From positions 1 through 13,690 of the forward strand of contig DNMQ01000424.1 in the NCBI GenBank assembly GCA_003488145.1: DNA of 13,690 nt, given 5' to 3'. Shown here piece by piece: positions 6,694 through 13,690 of this stretch. The translations under genes and the position numbers were made by a program. This stretch comes from Pseudomonas sp. (GTDB lineage Bacteria > Pseudomonadota > Gammaproteobacteria > Pseudomonadales > Pseudomonadaceae). The notes beneath the pieces are model-generated. The model did not search any database. It was not told the DNA's origin and worked only from the letters and a program-made list of their open reading frames with translations. Numbering within the stretch: the first letter of the stretch is position 1; each line of letters starts with the position of its first letter.

Positions 6694-8646
6694 ATGGAAC
6701 CAGTGCTGAATTCACTCACTAATCTCTCGGTCGGCAAAAAGCTCATCGGTGGTTTCGGTCTGGTACTGCTGCTCACGCTTGGAGTGGCCGGTACCGGGTT
6801 CGTTGCCGTCGATGAAATCCTTGGCCGGGCCCGGCAGATCGAGCAGCTTTCCAGCGTCAACGCCTCCATTCTGGCGGCGCGTGGTGCCGAGCGGGACTAC
6901 GCGCTGACCCGTCAGTCGCCTTCGGCCGAGGCGTTGCATGGCTCGCTGCAGCAACTGAATCAGAAGCTCGCCGGCCTGACCACCAGCTCCGATGCCGCCG
7001 AGCGGGCCTATCTGACGCGGATCAGCCAGGGTGCGGATGAATACGCGCAAAAGTTCGACCGCTACATGCAGCTGATCGAGCGCGGCGTGGCGCTACGTAC
7101 GCGGATGCAGGAGGCTGCTCAGGTCAGTCGCGAGGAGTTCGAGTTCATCGAGCTGGACATGTACGACGCGGTACGGGTGCTGCGGCTGGAGGGAGATCGG
7201 CTCAAGGGAAGCGATCCGCTGACCGTCGCCGAGGCGACTTCGGGCCTGACCAAGCAGATCCTGGACATGCGGACCCTGGAGAATGTCTACGTTGCCAACA
7301 GCTCGGATGAAGCAGCCACCAGTTGGAGCGACTTGCACGGGAACGTGACCACCATCGGCAGCAATCTCAAGATCTGGCTGAACGATGACCAGAAGGCTTC
7401 CATGGACAAGGCTCTGGCCGAGCTGGACCAGTACAGGCTGGCGTTCGACGAGTTTCGTCAGAATCGTGGTGAGCGCCTCGCGCTCGAACAGTCGATGGCC
7501 CAGCAGTCCGAAGTCGTGATCGCTTCTGCCGACGAGGCCTTGGCCAATGCCAGCAGCGCCATGCAGCAACAGAAAAGCAGCAGTTACATGTTGCTCGGCG
7601 TGATTGGCGCGCTGGCCATTTTCGTCGGCCTGCTGGCCGCCACGGTGATCTCGCGAATGATCGTCGGCCCGCTTCGCAGCACCGTCCAGCAGGCCCAGCG
7701 GGTCGCCAGCGGTGATCTGACGTACTCCGCGGCAAGCTCGCGTCGTGATGAGGTCGGGCAACTGCAGAACGCCATGCACGACATGACCGAAAGCCTGCGC
7801 AATCTGATCGGCCGCATCGGTGGCGGCGTAAGCCAGATCGCTGCAGCCGCCGATCAGCTCTCGGCCGTGACTGCGCAGACCAGCGCAGGCGTACAGACTC
7901 AGCGCGTCGAGACCGAGCAGGTGGCCACCGCGATGCACGAGATGGCTGCGACGGTGCAGGAGGTTGCACGCAATGCCGAGCAGGCTTCCATTGCCGCGCG
8001 CCAGGCGGATCAGCAGGCGCGGCAGGGCGATCTTGTGGTGCATGATGCAGTCGGACAGATCGGCAACCTGGCCGGCGAGGTGAATCAGTCGGCGCATGCG
8101 ATCGAAGCGTTGCACGCCGAAAGTGGACGCATCGGTAGCGTGCTCGAGGTGATTCGAGCGGTTGCCGAGCAAACCAATCTGTTGGCACTCAATGCGGCCA
8201 TCGAAGCGGCCCGTGCCGGCGAGCAGGGCCGCGGCTTCGCCGTGGTGGCCGACGAGGTTCGTGCCCTGGCGCGGCGTACTCATGATTCCACCGAGGAAAT
8301 CGAGGGGCTTATCGCGAACCTACAGCGGGTTGCGCAGCAGGCGGTGGAGCAGATGCAGAGCAGTCGTGGCCTCACTCAAAGGACCGTAGATCTGGCCAAC
8401 GAGGCCGGCGTCGCGCTTGGGCGCATTACGGAGTCGGTTTCGACCATCGAGCAGATGAACCAGCAGATCGCGGCAGCTGCCGAGCAGCAGAGCGCCGTGG
8501 CCGAGAACATTTCCGAGAGCGTGACCCGCGTGCGGGATATCGGTGACCAGAGCGCCAGTGCCACCGAGCACACCGCCAGTGCCAGCGCCGAGCTGGCACG
8601 CCTGGGACTGGAATTGCAGGAACTGGTTCGTCAGTTCCGCACCTGA
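6694..8646 (+). CDS. Methyl-accepting chemotaxis protein
   Basis: A 650-residue transmembrane chemoreceptor that senses a periplasmic ligand and controls CheA through CheW. Order of parts: short cytoplasmic N-terminus, TM1 (about 17-39), an all-helical periplasmic domain of about 255 residues (40-297), TM2 (298-319), HAMP linker (320-372) and a long coiled-coil signalling domain. The conserved hairpin tip [19 protein letters not shown] starts at Glu492 and runs on to [10 protein letters not shown]. The sensor is about twice the length of a single four-helix bundle, which fits the helical bimodular (HBM) type known from McpS for TCA intermediates; that assignment is inference. The protein ends LVRQFRT without a CheR-binding WxxF pentapeptide. 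GGAA lies eight bases before the ATG. It is preceded by a sigma-28-like promoter and followed by a strong terminator, so it is probably monocistronic. Confidence 0.95.
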   Translation: MEPVLNSLTNLSVGKKLIGGFGLVLLLTLGVAGTGFVAVDEILGRARQIEQLSSVNASILAARGAERDYALTRQSPSAEALHGSLQQLNQKLAGLTTSSDAAERAYLTRISQGADEYAQKFDRYMQLIERGVALRTRMQEAAQVSREEFEFIELDMYDAVRVLRLEGDRLKGSDPLTVAEATSGLTKQILDMRTLENVYVANSSDEAATSWSDLHGNVTTIGSNLKIWLNDDQKASMDKALAELDQYRLAFDEFRQNRGERLALEQSMAQQSEVVIASADEALANASSAMQQQKSSSYMLLGVIGALAIFVGLLAATVISRMIVGPLRSTVQQAQRVASGDLTYSAASSRRDEVGQLQNAMHDMTESLRNLIGRIGGGVSQIAAAADQLSAVTAQTSAGVQTQRVETEQVATAMHEMAATVQEVARNAEQASIAARQADQQARQGDLVVHDAVGQIGNLAGEVNQSAHAIEALHAESGRIGSVLEVIRAVAEQTNLLALNAAIEAARAGEQGRGFAVVADEVRALARRTHDSTEEIEGLIANLQRVAQQAVEQMQSSRGLTQRTVDLANEAGVALGRITESVSTIEQMNQQIAAAAEQQSAVAENISESVTRVRDIGDQSASATEHTASASAELARLGLELQELVRQFRT

Positions 8647-8663
8647 CCCGAGTAGGGGTGTAT

Positions 8664-8692
8664 GCGGCTCAAGCTCCTTGAGCCGCTTTCTT
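8664..8692 (+). terminator. Intrinsic terminator of chemoreceptor gene
   Basis: A perfect 10-bp stem, GCGGCTCAAG (8664-8673) with CTTGAGCCGC (8677-8686), has a CTC loop and is followed by TTTCTT. It begins 18 bp after the chemoreceptor stop and touches the stop codon of the convergent hydrolase gene. Read from the other strand the stem is followed by CATACACC, with no T-tract, so it should work mainly for the plus-strand gene. Confidence 0.85.
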
Positions 8693-9735
8693 CAGCGACC
8701 GCCGTTCAGTTCAGCGGCCCAGGCGGCCAGAGGCAGCGCTGGCTCCTGCTGCCAGATGCGCTGCCACAGGCTGACCAAGCGGCTCATGTCGCCCCGGTTG
8801 GCCGGCAGTCGTTCGGGTTGCGCGATAAGCTGCCAGCCTTCGGCAGAGCGCTCTGCCAGTGGAAAGCGGAATGGATGAAAGCCGGTCATGCCCAGCCGCA
8901 GGTCGGTCACCAGTAGCTGATCGCCATCCACGTCATAGCGCAGCACGTTTCCGGTAAACCACTTCAAGCGTTCGTGCTGCTCTGAGCCATTGAGCTCGGC
9001 GGCCAGCTGCGCGTTGCGTGGAAGCCGCACGAGGCTGGGTGGTGCAGCATCCCACCAGCTGACCAGCGTTTCGTAATAGTGCTCGCCATCGACCAGAATC
9101 ACCCGCCACAGCAGGCTGTTGAAGGGTGTTGGTGTGCTGAACATCTGCTCCGCCTGGATCCCCTGGCTAGCCATGGTCGCCTGCACGCGGTGCTCGGCCA
9201 TCTGTTTGCCGGCCAGCGTGAACCCCAGATAACAGGTGGAAATGGCCAGGGCGTAGGCGGGCCATCTGGCCCTGCGTCCGCGCAGGCCAAACAGCAGACC
9301 CGCCAGCACCGCAATGAGCAGTGGCACGCTGTAGAGAGGATCAATGATGAATACGCTGGACCAGGCGATAGGCGGCGTGATCAGTGGCCAGAGCAGCTGC
9401 GTGCCATAGCTGGTGAAGGCGTCCAGCAGGACGTGAGTGATCAGCACCAGCCAGATGCCGAAGAACAGTCGTGTACCGGTGTATCGCTCGTCTGGGCGGA
9501 ATCGCCTGATCAGCCAGGTCAGCAGAACGGCGAGCAGACTCAGCACGAACAACGAATGGCTGAAGCCGCGGTGATAGGTCATGTTGGCGACCGCATCGCC
9601 GTAGTCGATGACCACATCGAGGTCCGGCAGGGTCCCGAGCACCGCGCCGTAAACGAGCGCCTTGCGACCCTGCCAGCGACCGAGCATCGCGCCTTGTACA
9701 CTGGCACCGAGTAGAGCCTGGGTGATCGAGTCCAT
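8692..9735 (-). CDS. YdjM-type membrane-bound metal-dependent hydrolase
   Basis: A 347-residue inner-membrane protein of the YdjM/DUF457 family (predicted membrane-bound metal-dependent hydrolases). The N-terminal half carries the family's putative metal ligands: PDLD (37-40), HRGFSHS with His55 and His60, and THVLLDAFTSYGTQ with His101 and Asp105. Hydrophobic segments lie near 61-77, 90-107, 133-150 and 158-174. The remaining 170 residues form a soluble domain with many Trp, Arg and Glu, for which I know no function. The start at 9735 gives the typical MDSITQALLGA N-terminus; the RBS (GGAT) is weak. E. coli YdjM is LexA-regulated, but no CTGT-N8-ACAG box is visible in the 136-bp upstream spacer. 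Activity and substrate are unproven for the family. Confidence 0.88.
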   Translation of the reverse strand: MDSITQALLGASVQGAMLGRWQGRKALVYGAVLGTLPDLDVVIDYGDAVANMTYHRGFSHSLFVLSLLAVLLTWLIRRFRPDERYTGTRLFFGIWLVLITHVLLDAFTSYGTQLLWPLITPPIAWSSVFIIDPLYSVPLLIAVLAGLLFGLRGRRARWPAYALAISTCYLGFTLAGKQMAEHRVQATMASQGIQAEQMFSTPTPFNSLLWRVILVDGEHYYETLVSWWDAAPPSLVRLPRNAQLAAELNGSEQHERLKWFTGNVLRYDVDGDQLLVTDLRLGMTGFHPFRFPLAERSAEGWQLIAQPERLPANRGDMSRLVSLWQRIWQQEPALPLAAWAAELNGGR

Positions 9736-9871
9736 GTTCAGATCCGTTGGGGCGGGCGTTTACCTTAGCCGAACGGCTGCCGGCAGCTGACGGCCAATGT
9801 TCTAAAAAGTGTGTCAGTGGCGCGCAGGTCATAGGACAATCACCGACACCCATCGTCCGCCGCGAGCTTTC

Positions 9872-10285
9872 ATGCTGGAAATTTCCAATGCCGTGCAGTT
9901 GCCGGATGCCGAGATCGAACTGACTGCCATCCGCGCCCAGGGTGCGGGCGGGCAGAACGTCAACAAGGTTTCCAGCGCGTTGCACTTGCGCTTCGACATC
10001 CAGGCGTCGTCATTGCCGCCGTTCTACAAGGAGCGGCTGCTGGCCCTGCGCGATAGCCGGATCACCAGCGAAGGCGTGGTCGTCATCAAGGCGCAGCGGT
10101 ATCGAACCCAGGAGCACAACCGCCTCGATGCGCTGGAGCGACTGGCTGAACTGATTCGCAGCGTGGCCAAGGTGGAGAAGGCGCGCCGCCCGACCAAGCC
10201 GACGCTCGGCTCGAAGAAGCGCCGGCTTGAAGGCAAGACCAAGCGCGGCGCGATCAAGGCGGGGCGAGGCAAGGTCGACTTCTGA
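9872..10285 (+). CDS. arfB: Alternative ribosome-rescue factor ArfB
   Basis: ArfB (YaeJ) hydrolyses peptidyl-tRNA on ribosomes stalled at mRNA ends as a tmRNA-independent backup. The 137-residue product aligns by eye along its length with E. coli YaeJ. The catalytic GGQ loop lies in [15 protein letters not shown] (Gly26-Gly27-Gln28), followed by [14 protein letters not shown] and YKERLLAL, then the basic C-terminal tail (about 105-137, rich in KARRPTKPT and KKRR) that in the known structure enters the empty mRNA channel. An upstream in-frame ATG at 9809 would add 21 residues, but [11 protein letters not shown] matches the start of characterised homologues; the RBS (GAG, five bases upstream) is poor. 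It is divergent from the YdjM-like gene and convergent with the MFS gene. Confidence 0.95.
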   Translation: MLEISNAVQLPDAEIELTAIRAQGAGGQNVNKVSSALHLRFDIQASSLPPFYKERLLALRDSRITSEGVVVIKAQRYRTQEHNRLDALERLAELIRSVAKVEKARRPTKPTLGSKKRRLEGKTKRGAIKAGRGKVDF

Positions 10286-10286
10286 T

Positions 10287-10306
10287 CGGCGTGTGTCGCC
10301 ACGCCG
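10287..10306. terminator. Hairpin between convergent arfB and MFS genes
   Basis: A 7-bp perfect stem, CGGCGTG (10287-10293) with CACGCCG (10300-10306), has a six-base loop and starts directly after the arfB stop codon. It is 16 bp from the end of the convergent MFS gene. Neither strand shows a T-tract after it, so it may only protect or mark transcript ends rather than terminate alone. Confidence 0.35.
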
Positions 10307-10322
10307 CCCGCGGAGCAGCCGG

Positions 10323-11639
10323 CTACAGGGTGCCGGTCCGTGGTGGCATCGGCTCGTCCTGCGCGACCGGATGCTCGTCGACCATTTCCGCCTCGTTGGC
10401 TGGCGCAGCATCAGCTTCGACTTCCGGGGTGTCGGGCATCAGCTCCAGCACGGTATGGCTGGTACGCAGCATGGGTGTGAAATGACCGTGCGGCTCGGTG
10501 ACCAGATCCACTACGCGACGCGGGCGCCAGAACGAGTAGATCGCGAGGATGCCCAGCGACACGGCGAAGAACAGCGGCAGGGCGATATGGCCGAACAGGT
10601 GCATCAGACCACCGGCGACCACCGGGCCGAACGCTGCACCGAAGCCGTTGGCCAGCAACAAGCCGCTGGAACCCGAAAGAATTTCATCCGGGTGCAACTG
10701 ATCGACCATCTGCGCAACGGCGATCGAATAGATCGAAAATGCCAGCCCGCCCCAGAGAAACATCAGCCCCAGCAGCAGCGAGCCGGACAGGATCGGTGTG
10801 ATCACCAGCGCCAGGACCGCGGCGATCGCTACCACCCAGAGCAGCACGACGCGCCGGTCATGCTTGTCCGAGAACAACCCGATCGGCCATTGCAGCACCG
10901 CGCCGCCGAGAATCGTGATGCTCATCAGCAGGCCGACACCGGCGGCATCGAAACCGACCTGGCTCGCATATACCGGCGCCAGACCCCAGAAACCGCCCAG
11001 CGTGAGCCCGGAAATACCGGCCGCCATCAACGGCAGCGGGGCGATGCGCGCCAGTTGCAGCAAATCGGTGGCTGGCATGTCCGGCAGCGCGGGTTGCGCC
11101 TGGCGGGTCAGGGTGATCGGCATCAGCGCGCTGCTGATGAGTATGGCGGCCAGCGCGAACAGCGTGAAATTCATCGGTGTGTCGAGGCTCAACAGCTGTT
11201 GGGCAGCCGCCAGCGCGCCGAGGTTGACCGCCATGTACAGGGCGAACACCTGGCCGCGCTTCTCGCCGCTGACCTGCGCGTTCAGCCAGCTTTCGATGAC
11301 CATGTACAGCGTGACCAGCGACACCCCGTAGAGCACCCGCAGCACCAGCCACACCCACGGGTTGACGATCAGCACGTGCACCAGTACGGCGACCGCCGCC
11401 AGCGCGGCATAGAAAGCGAAGGTGCGGATATGGCCGATGCGGCGGATCAGCGAGGGCGCCAGCCAGGTGCCGATCAGGAAGCCGGCAAAATAGCCGGACA
11501 TCAGCAGACCGATCATGCCGGTGGAGTAGCCTTCCGCAACGCCGCGCAGAGTCAGGAGTGTGTTGAGCAGCCCGTGGCCGAGCAGCAGCAAAGCTACTCC
11601 GCCCAGCAACGAACTGATGGGGGCAATCAAGGACTTCAT
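10323..11639 (-). CDS. MFS transporter, YcaD-like
   Basis: A 438-residue major facilitator superfamily permease, about twelve helices between residues 8 and 370. It resembles E. coli YcaD: GTWLAPSLIRRIGH (57-70) in the helix 2-3 loop, VIESWLN (114-120) where YcaD has VVESAL, and LQWPIGLFSDKHDRR (249-263) matching the QWPIGRLADKFGR segment in the second half. I chose the start at 11639 (MKSLIAPISSLL); an upstream Met adds a polar stretch unlike the family, though the RBS (AGGG, nine bases away) is modest. After the last helix comes a hydrophilic tail of about 65 residues, its final 35 strongly acidic and proline-rich. Substrate is unknown. It lies 128 bp downstream of the DUF2254 gene on the same strand; co-transcription is possible, but no promoter or terminator could be identified between them. 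Confidence 0.9.
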   Translation of the reverse strand: MKSLIAPISSLLGGVALLLLGHGLLNTLLTLRGVAEGYSTGMIGLLMSGYFAGFLIGTWLAPSLIRRIGHIRTFAFYAALAAVAVLVHVLIVNPWVWLVLRVLYGVSLVTLYMVIESWLNAQVSGEKRGQVFALYMAVNLGALAAAQQLLSLDTPMNFTLFALAAILISSALMPITLTRQAQPALPDMPATDLLQLARIAPLPLMAAGISGLTLGGFWGLAPVYASQVGFDAAGVGLLMSITILGGAVLQWPIGLFSDKHDRRVVLLWVVAIAAVLALVITPILSGSLLLGLMFLWGGLAFSIYSIAVAQMVDQLHPDEILSGSSGLLLANGFGAAFGPVVAGGLMHLFGHIALPLFFAVSLGILAIYSFWRPRRVVDLVTEPHGHFTPMLRTSHTVLELMPDTPEVEADAAPANEAEMVDEHPVAQDEPMPPRTGTL

Positions 11640-11767
11640 GTCGAACAACCCTAGGCAACTAATACGGTGATGGCAACCTGCTTGTCTGCGGGCCACCGTG
11701 AAACATTATGTGCGGACGATGTGCTCCGCTGGGCTCTGCCGTCGGTTGCTTGGGCAGTTTTTCCCGT

Positions 11768-13099
11768 TCAGGATTCCGCGCACATCGGATTTTCCAGCGG
11801 AGCGTTGTGGCTGATGGCCTCGTTGAGCTGCTGCACGGCAGTGTCTATTGCCTCGCGGTCCGGCCGCAGGGCGATGCTTTCCTTCGCCTTGTCGAGCACT
11901 GCCTGCGCATGCGCCAGCAGAACGGCTTCGGTTTCGGGCTCAGGATCGCAGAACAAGAGGTTCTTGAAGCACTGCAACAGGCTGAGCACGACCTGGGTAT
12001 CGCCGCCGCCATAGTGCCGTGGCGGCCCCAGTACGGCCAGGAGCATCTGTTGCAGCTCCAGCTCGCGAATGTACAGCCGCGGCGGTTCGTCGGGCTCGCT
12101 GGCAACGTCGAAATCCGGCAGCTTCAGGCGCTCGGCGAACAGCACGCCAAGCATGTCGATCGCCTTTATCGCCGTGCCCGGGTCATTGATGCCTGGGCTT
12201 AGTGCCTTGCTGGCGATCTCGGATATCTGCTTGAAACCAAAGAAATAATGCTGATTCGCGTACTCCTCGACATAGAAGTCGAAGGCATCGAGTAGCGTCT
12301 CGGTCACTTCTCCATCGACCTGGCGGCTAAGCCTGAACAGTGGGTGGCCAGGCATCACGAAAAAGCCGTTGTGCACCTCAATGGTCATGCGCAGGTCGTG
12401 CTTCTTCAGCAGCGCCTTGGCCGCCTCACTGTTGAAGGCCTTGAAGTAGCCAGCACGGGTCGAGCGGGTAACCGGCCAGCCCTGATCATCCGGCCACTGT
12501 TGGCGTTCGCTGAACTGACCGAACTTGCCTTGCTGCACCTGCAGCTCCTTCAGGGTCTTCTTGAACAGGCTATTGAGGATGTAATCGACCTGAATCGATT
12601 GCGAGATACCGCGTATGAAAGTAATGAACAGACACAGGCTGACGATCCCCAGCCCCAGGGCGAGAAAGATGCCGAGGCTCGGGATGTTGATGTCGTCGCC
12701 TTCCTGAATAGTCAGGATCAGCAGCAGCGAGTCGATGATGGTGCCCAGATAGATTCCGAGGATGAACTGGTGGTTGCGGCTGCTGATCAGGCTCGGGATG
12801 ACGCGTGGCGAGAGTGTCGAGGACGCCGAGTTGAGCACCACCATCACCATGCTGAAACTGAACACCATCAGCGAGACGATGCCGCCAACCAGGGTGCCGA
12901 GGATCAGCCGGGCATTTTCCGCGTTGTTGACCAGGCCAAGTTTGATGTCCTCCTTGTAGGCCTGCAGGTAGGTCATCTCCAGCCAGATGCTGACGATGCA
13001 CAGCAGCACCAGGCCGAGCGTGATCAGCGCGGGGTAGAAGGCGATGCTGCTGACGATGCGCTGGTAGAGGCGAAACAGCCGGTTGCTCGACGTGTCCAT
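11768..13099 (-). CDS. DUF2254 predicted membrane protein
   Basis: A 443-residue inner-membrane protein of the uncharacterised DUF2254 family. Four hydrophobic segments lie near 23-41, 66-90, 111-131 and 141-164, the second carrying SFSMVMVVLNSASSTLSPR (81-99), typical of the family. A cytoplasmic or periplasmic C-terminal part of about 275 residues contains the conserved KALSPGINDPGTA (298-310). An upstream in-frame Met at 13150 is available, but Met at 13099 has GGAA six bases before it and gives the usual N-terminal length. The gene starts 71 bp downstream of the LysR fragment on the same strand, so it could share that transcript. No catalytic residues can be named and its function is unknown. 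Confidence 0.88.
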   Translation of the reverse strand: MDTSSNRLFRLYQRIVSSIAFYPALITLGLVLLCIVSIWLEMTYLQAYKEDIKLGLVNNAENARLILGTLVGGIVSLMVFSFSMVMVVLNSASSTLSPRVIPSLISSRNHQFILGIYLGTIIDSLLLILTIQEGDDINIPSLGIFLALGLGIVSLCLFITFIRGISQSIQVDYILNSLFKKTLKELQVQQGKFGQFSERQQWPDDQGWPVTRSTRAGYFKAFNSEAAKALLKKHDLRMTIEVHNGFFVMPGHPLFRLSRQVDGEVTETLLDAFDFYVEEYANQHYFFGFKQISEIASKALSPGINDPGTAIKAIDMLGVLFAERLKLPDFDVASEPDEPPRLYIRELELQQMLLAVLGPPRHYGGGDTQVVLSLLQCFKNLLFCDPEPETEAVLLAHAQAVLDKAKESIALRPDREAIDTAVQQLNEAISHNAPLENPMCAES

Positions 13100-13170
13100 G
13101 CAGGATTCCGGATTGTGGTGCGTACCGGTTTCGGCAGTGCTGACGGGCAAATGTTCGGTGGGCCGGGATT

Positions 13171-13690
13171 TCAGAATTGCGTGGAGACCAGGGTTGCGAT
13201 CAGCGCACGCACGCTGCCGGGCAGCGCGTCCAATTCGCGAACCAGAATGCTACGCTCGCGCACCGCCCAGGTTTCGTCCAGTGCCACCAGCGCAAGCTGC
13301 ATGGTGCGGCTGTGCCGCCTTGCCGTGGATTCGGGAATGATGCCGATGCCCACACCGGCCTCGATCATCCGGCACACCGCCTCGAAGCTGGAGACCTGGA
13401 TGCGCAGCGATAGCTGACCACCGAGTTTTTCCACCTGATCGCGCAGGAATGTCAGCAGGGTGCTGCCCTCGTGCAGGCCGATGTGCTGATAGGCCAGGGT
13501 CTGGCGCAGCGTGACCTGTCGCTCGCCTGCCAGCGGATGGCCGATCGGCACGGCGAGCAGCAGGCGATCGGTGCTGCAGTGCAACACCTGCAGCCCCACG
13601 GCCTGAACAGGTCCGGCGATGCTGCCCATGTCCGTGCTGCCATCGAGTACGCCGCGTACGATGTCGCGGCTCACCCGTTCCTGCAGGTCT
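13171..13690 (-). CDS. LysR-family regulator, C-terminal part (cut by window)
   Basis: The open frame runs from the stop at 13171 to the window edge and continues beyond it; the GTG at 13674 is internal, not a start, because coding sequence (DLQER) precedes it. About 172 residues of the LysR substrate-binding (periplasmic-binding-like) domain are present, with the diagnostic LLLAVPIGHPLA, the IGLHEGSTLLTFLRDQVE stretch and FEAVCRMIEAGVGIGIIPE, which forms the core of the second subdomain. The N-terminal helix-turn-helix lies outside, so the target and inducer cannot be judged. LysR genes are often divergent from their targets, but here the genes seen lie downstream on the same strand, so regulation of DUF2254 or the MFS gene is only a possibility. 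Confidence 0.9.
   Translation of the reverse strand, partial: DLQERVSRDIVRGVLDGSTDMGSIAGPVQAVGLQVLHCSTDRLLLAVPIGHPLAGERQVTLRQTLAYQHIGLHEGSTLLTFLRDQVEKLGGQLSLRIQVSSFEAVCRMIEAGVGIGIIPESTARRHSRTMQLALVALDETWAVRERSILVRELDALPGSVRALIATLVSTQF

Noticed and set aside
7093..8283. 396-codon minus-strand open frame opposite the chemoreceptor
   Set aside because: It mirrors the signalling domain of the chemoreceptor gene; no domain and no plausible start context.
9776..9787. Perfect 12-bp palindrome GCTGCCGGCAGC between the divergent YdjM-like and arfB genes
   Set aside because: About three such palindromes are expected by chance in 13.7 kb, more in GC-rich DNA, and it matches no operator that I know.
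10227..11654. 475-codon plus-strand open frame opposite the MFS gene and the end of arfB
   Set aside because: The product is an improbable mix rich in Gln, Arg, His and Asp with no domain, and it is the antisense image of a clear transporter. GC-rich codon bias produces such frames.
11664..11699. Spaced inverted repeat ACGGTG...CACCGT upstream of the MFS gene
   Set aside because: The arms are only six bases, spaced 24 apart, with imperfect extension; not enough to call an operator.
12344..13417. 357-codon plus-strand open frame opposite DUF2254 and LysR genes
   Set aside because: It spans two unrelated minus-strand genes and has shadow-like composition.

Overview
The window looks like ordinary chromosomal DNA from a GC-rich gammaproteobacterium, most likely a Pseudomonas of the stutzeri type (Stutzerimonas). 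This rests on the Pseudomonas-like 5S rRNA, the character of the proteins, and a gene order (fumC, DUF2059 protein, bolA, trhO, DsbA-like protein, ABC exporter) that matches, from memory and unchecked, the PA0854-PA0860 neighbourhood of P. aeruginosa. I see no insertion sequence, phage gene, CRISPR array, tRNA or toxin-antitoxin pair.

Layout. Positions 1-171 are the tail of an rRNA operon: the end of the 23S-5S spacer, the 5S gene and a strong intrinsic terminator. A gene-free stretch of about 420 bp follows. The class II fumarase gene fumC (minus strand) points back towards the rRNA operon. Divergent from it is a plus-strand series: a secreted DUF2059 protein and bolA (a tight pair ended by a terminator-like hairpin), then trhO (tRNA U34 hydroxylase), a cytoplasmic DsbA/FrnE-like CxxC protein and an ABC half-exporter. 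The last two genes overlap by 8 bp. A 235-bp gap with a good sigma-28 promoter candidate leads to a 650-residue methyl-accepting chemotaxis protein, closed by a 10-bp-stem terminator.

Convergent to the chemoreceptor gene is a membrane-bound YdjM-type metal-dependent hydrolase (minus). Divergent from that is arfB, the GGQ ribosome-rescue hydrolase (plus). The last third is all minus strand. In transcription order it holds the C-terminal part of a LysR regulator (cut by the window edge), a four-helix DUF2254 membrane protein and a YcaD-like MFS transporter with an acidic tail.

Functional themes are housekeeping: TCA cycle, iron-sulfur/redox and stress physiology (BolA), tRNA modification, ribosome rescue, chemotaxis and poorly characterised membrane proteins. 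I did not find a convincing undescribed system. The best leads are the translationally coupled thioredoxin-fold protein plus ABC exporter, and the structured spacer in front of trhO.
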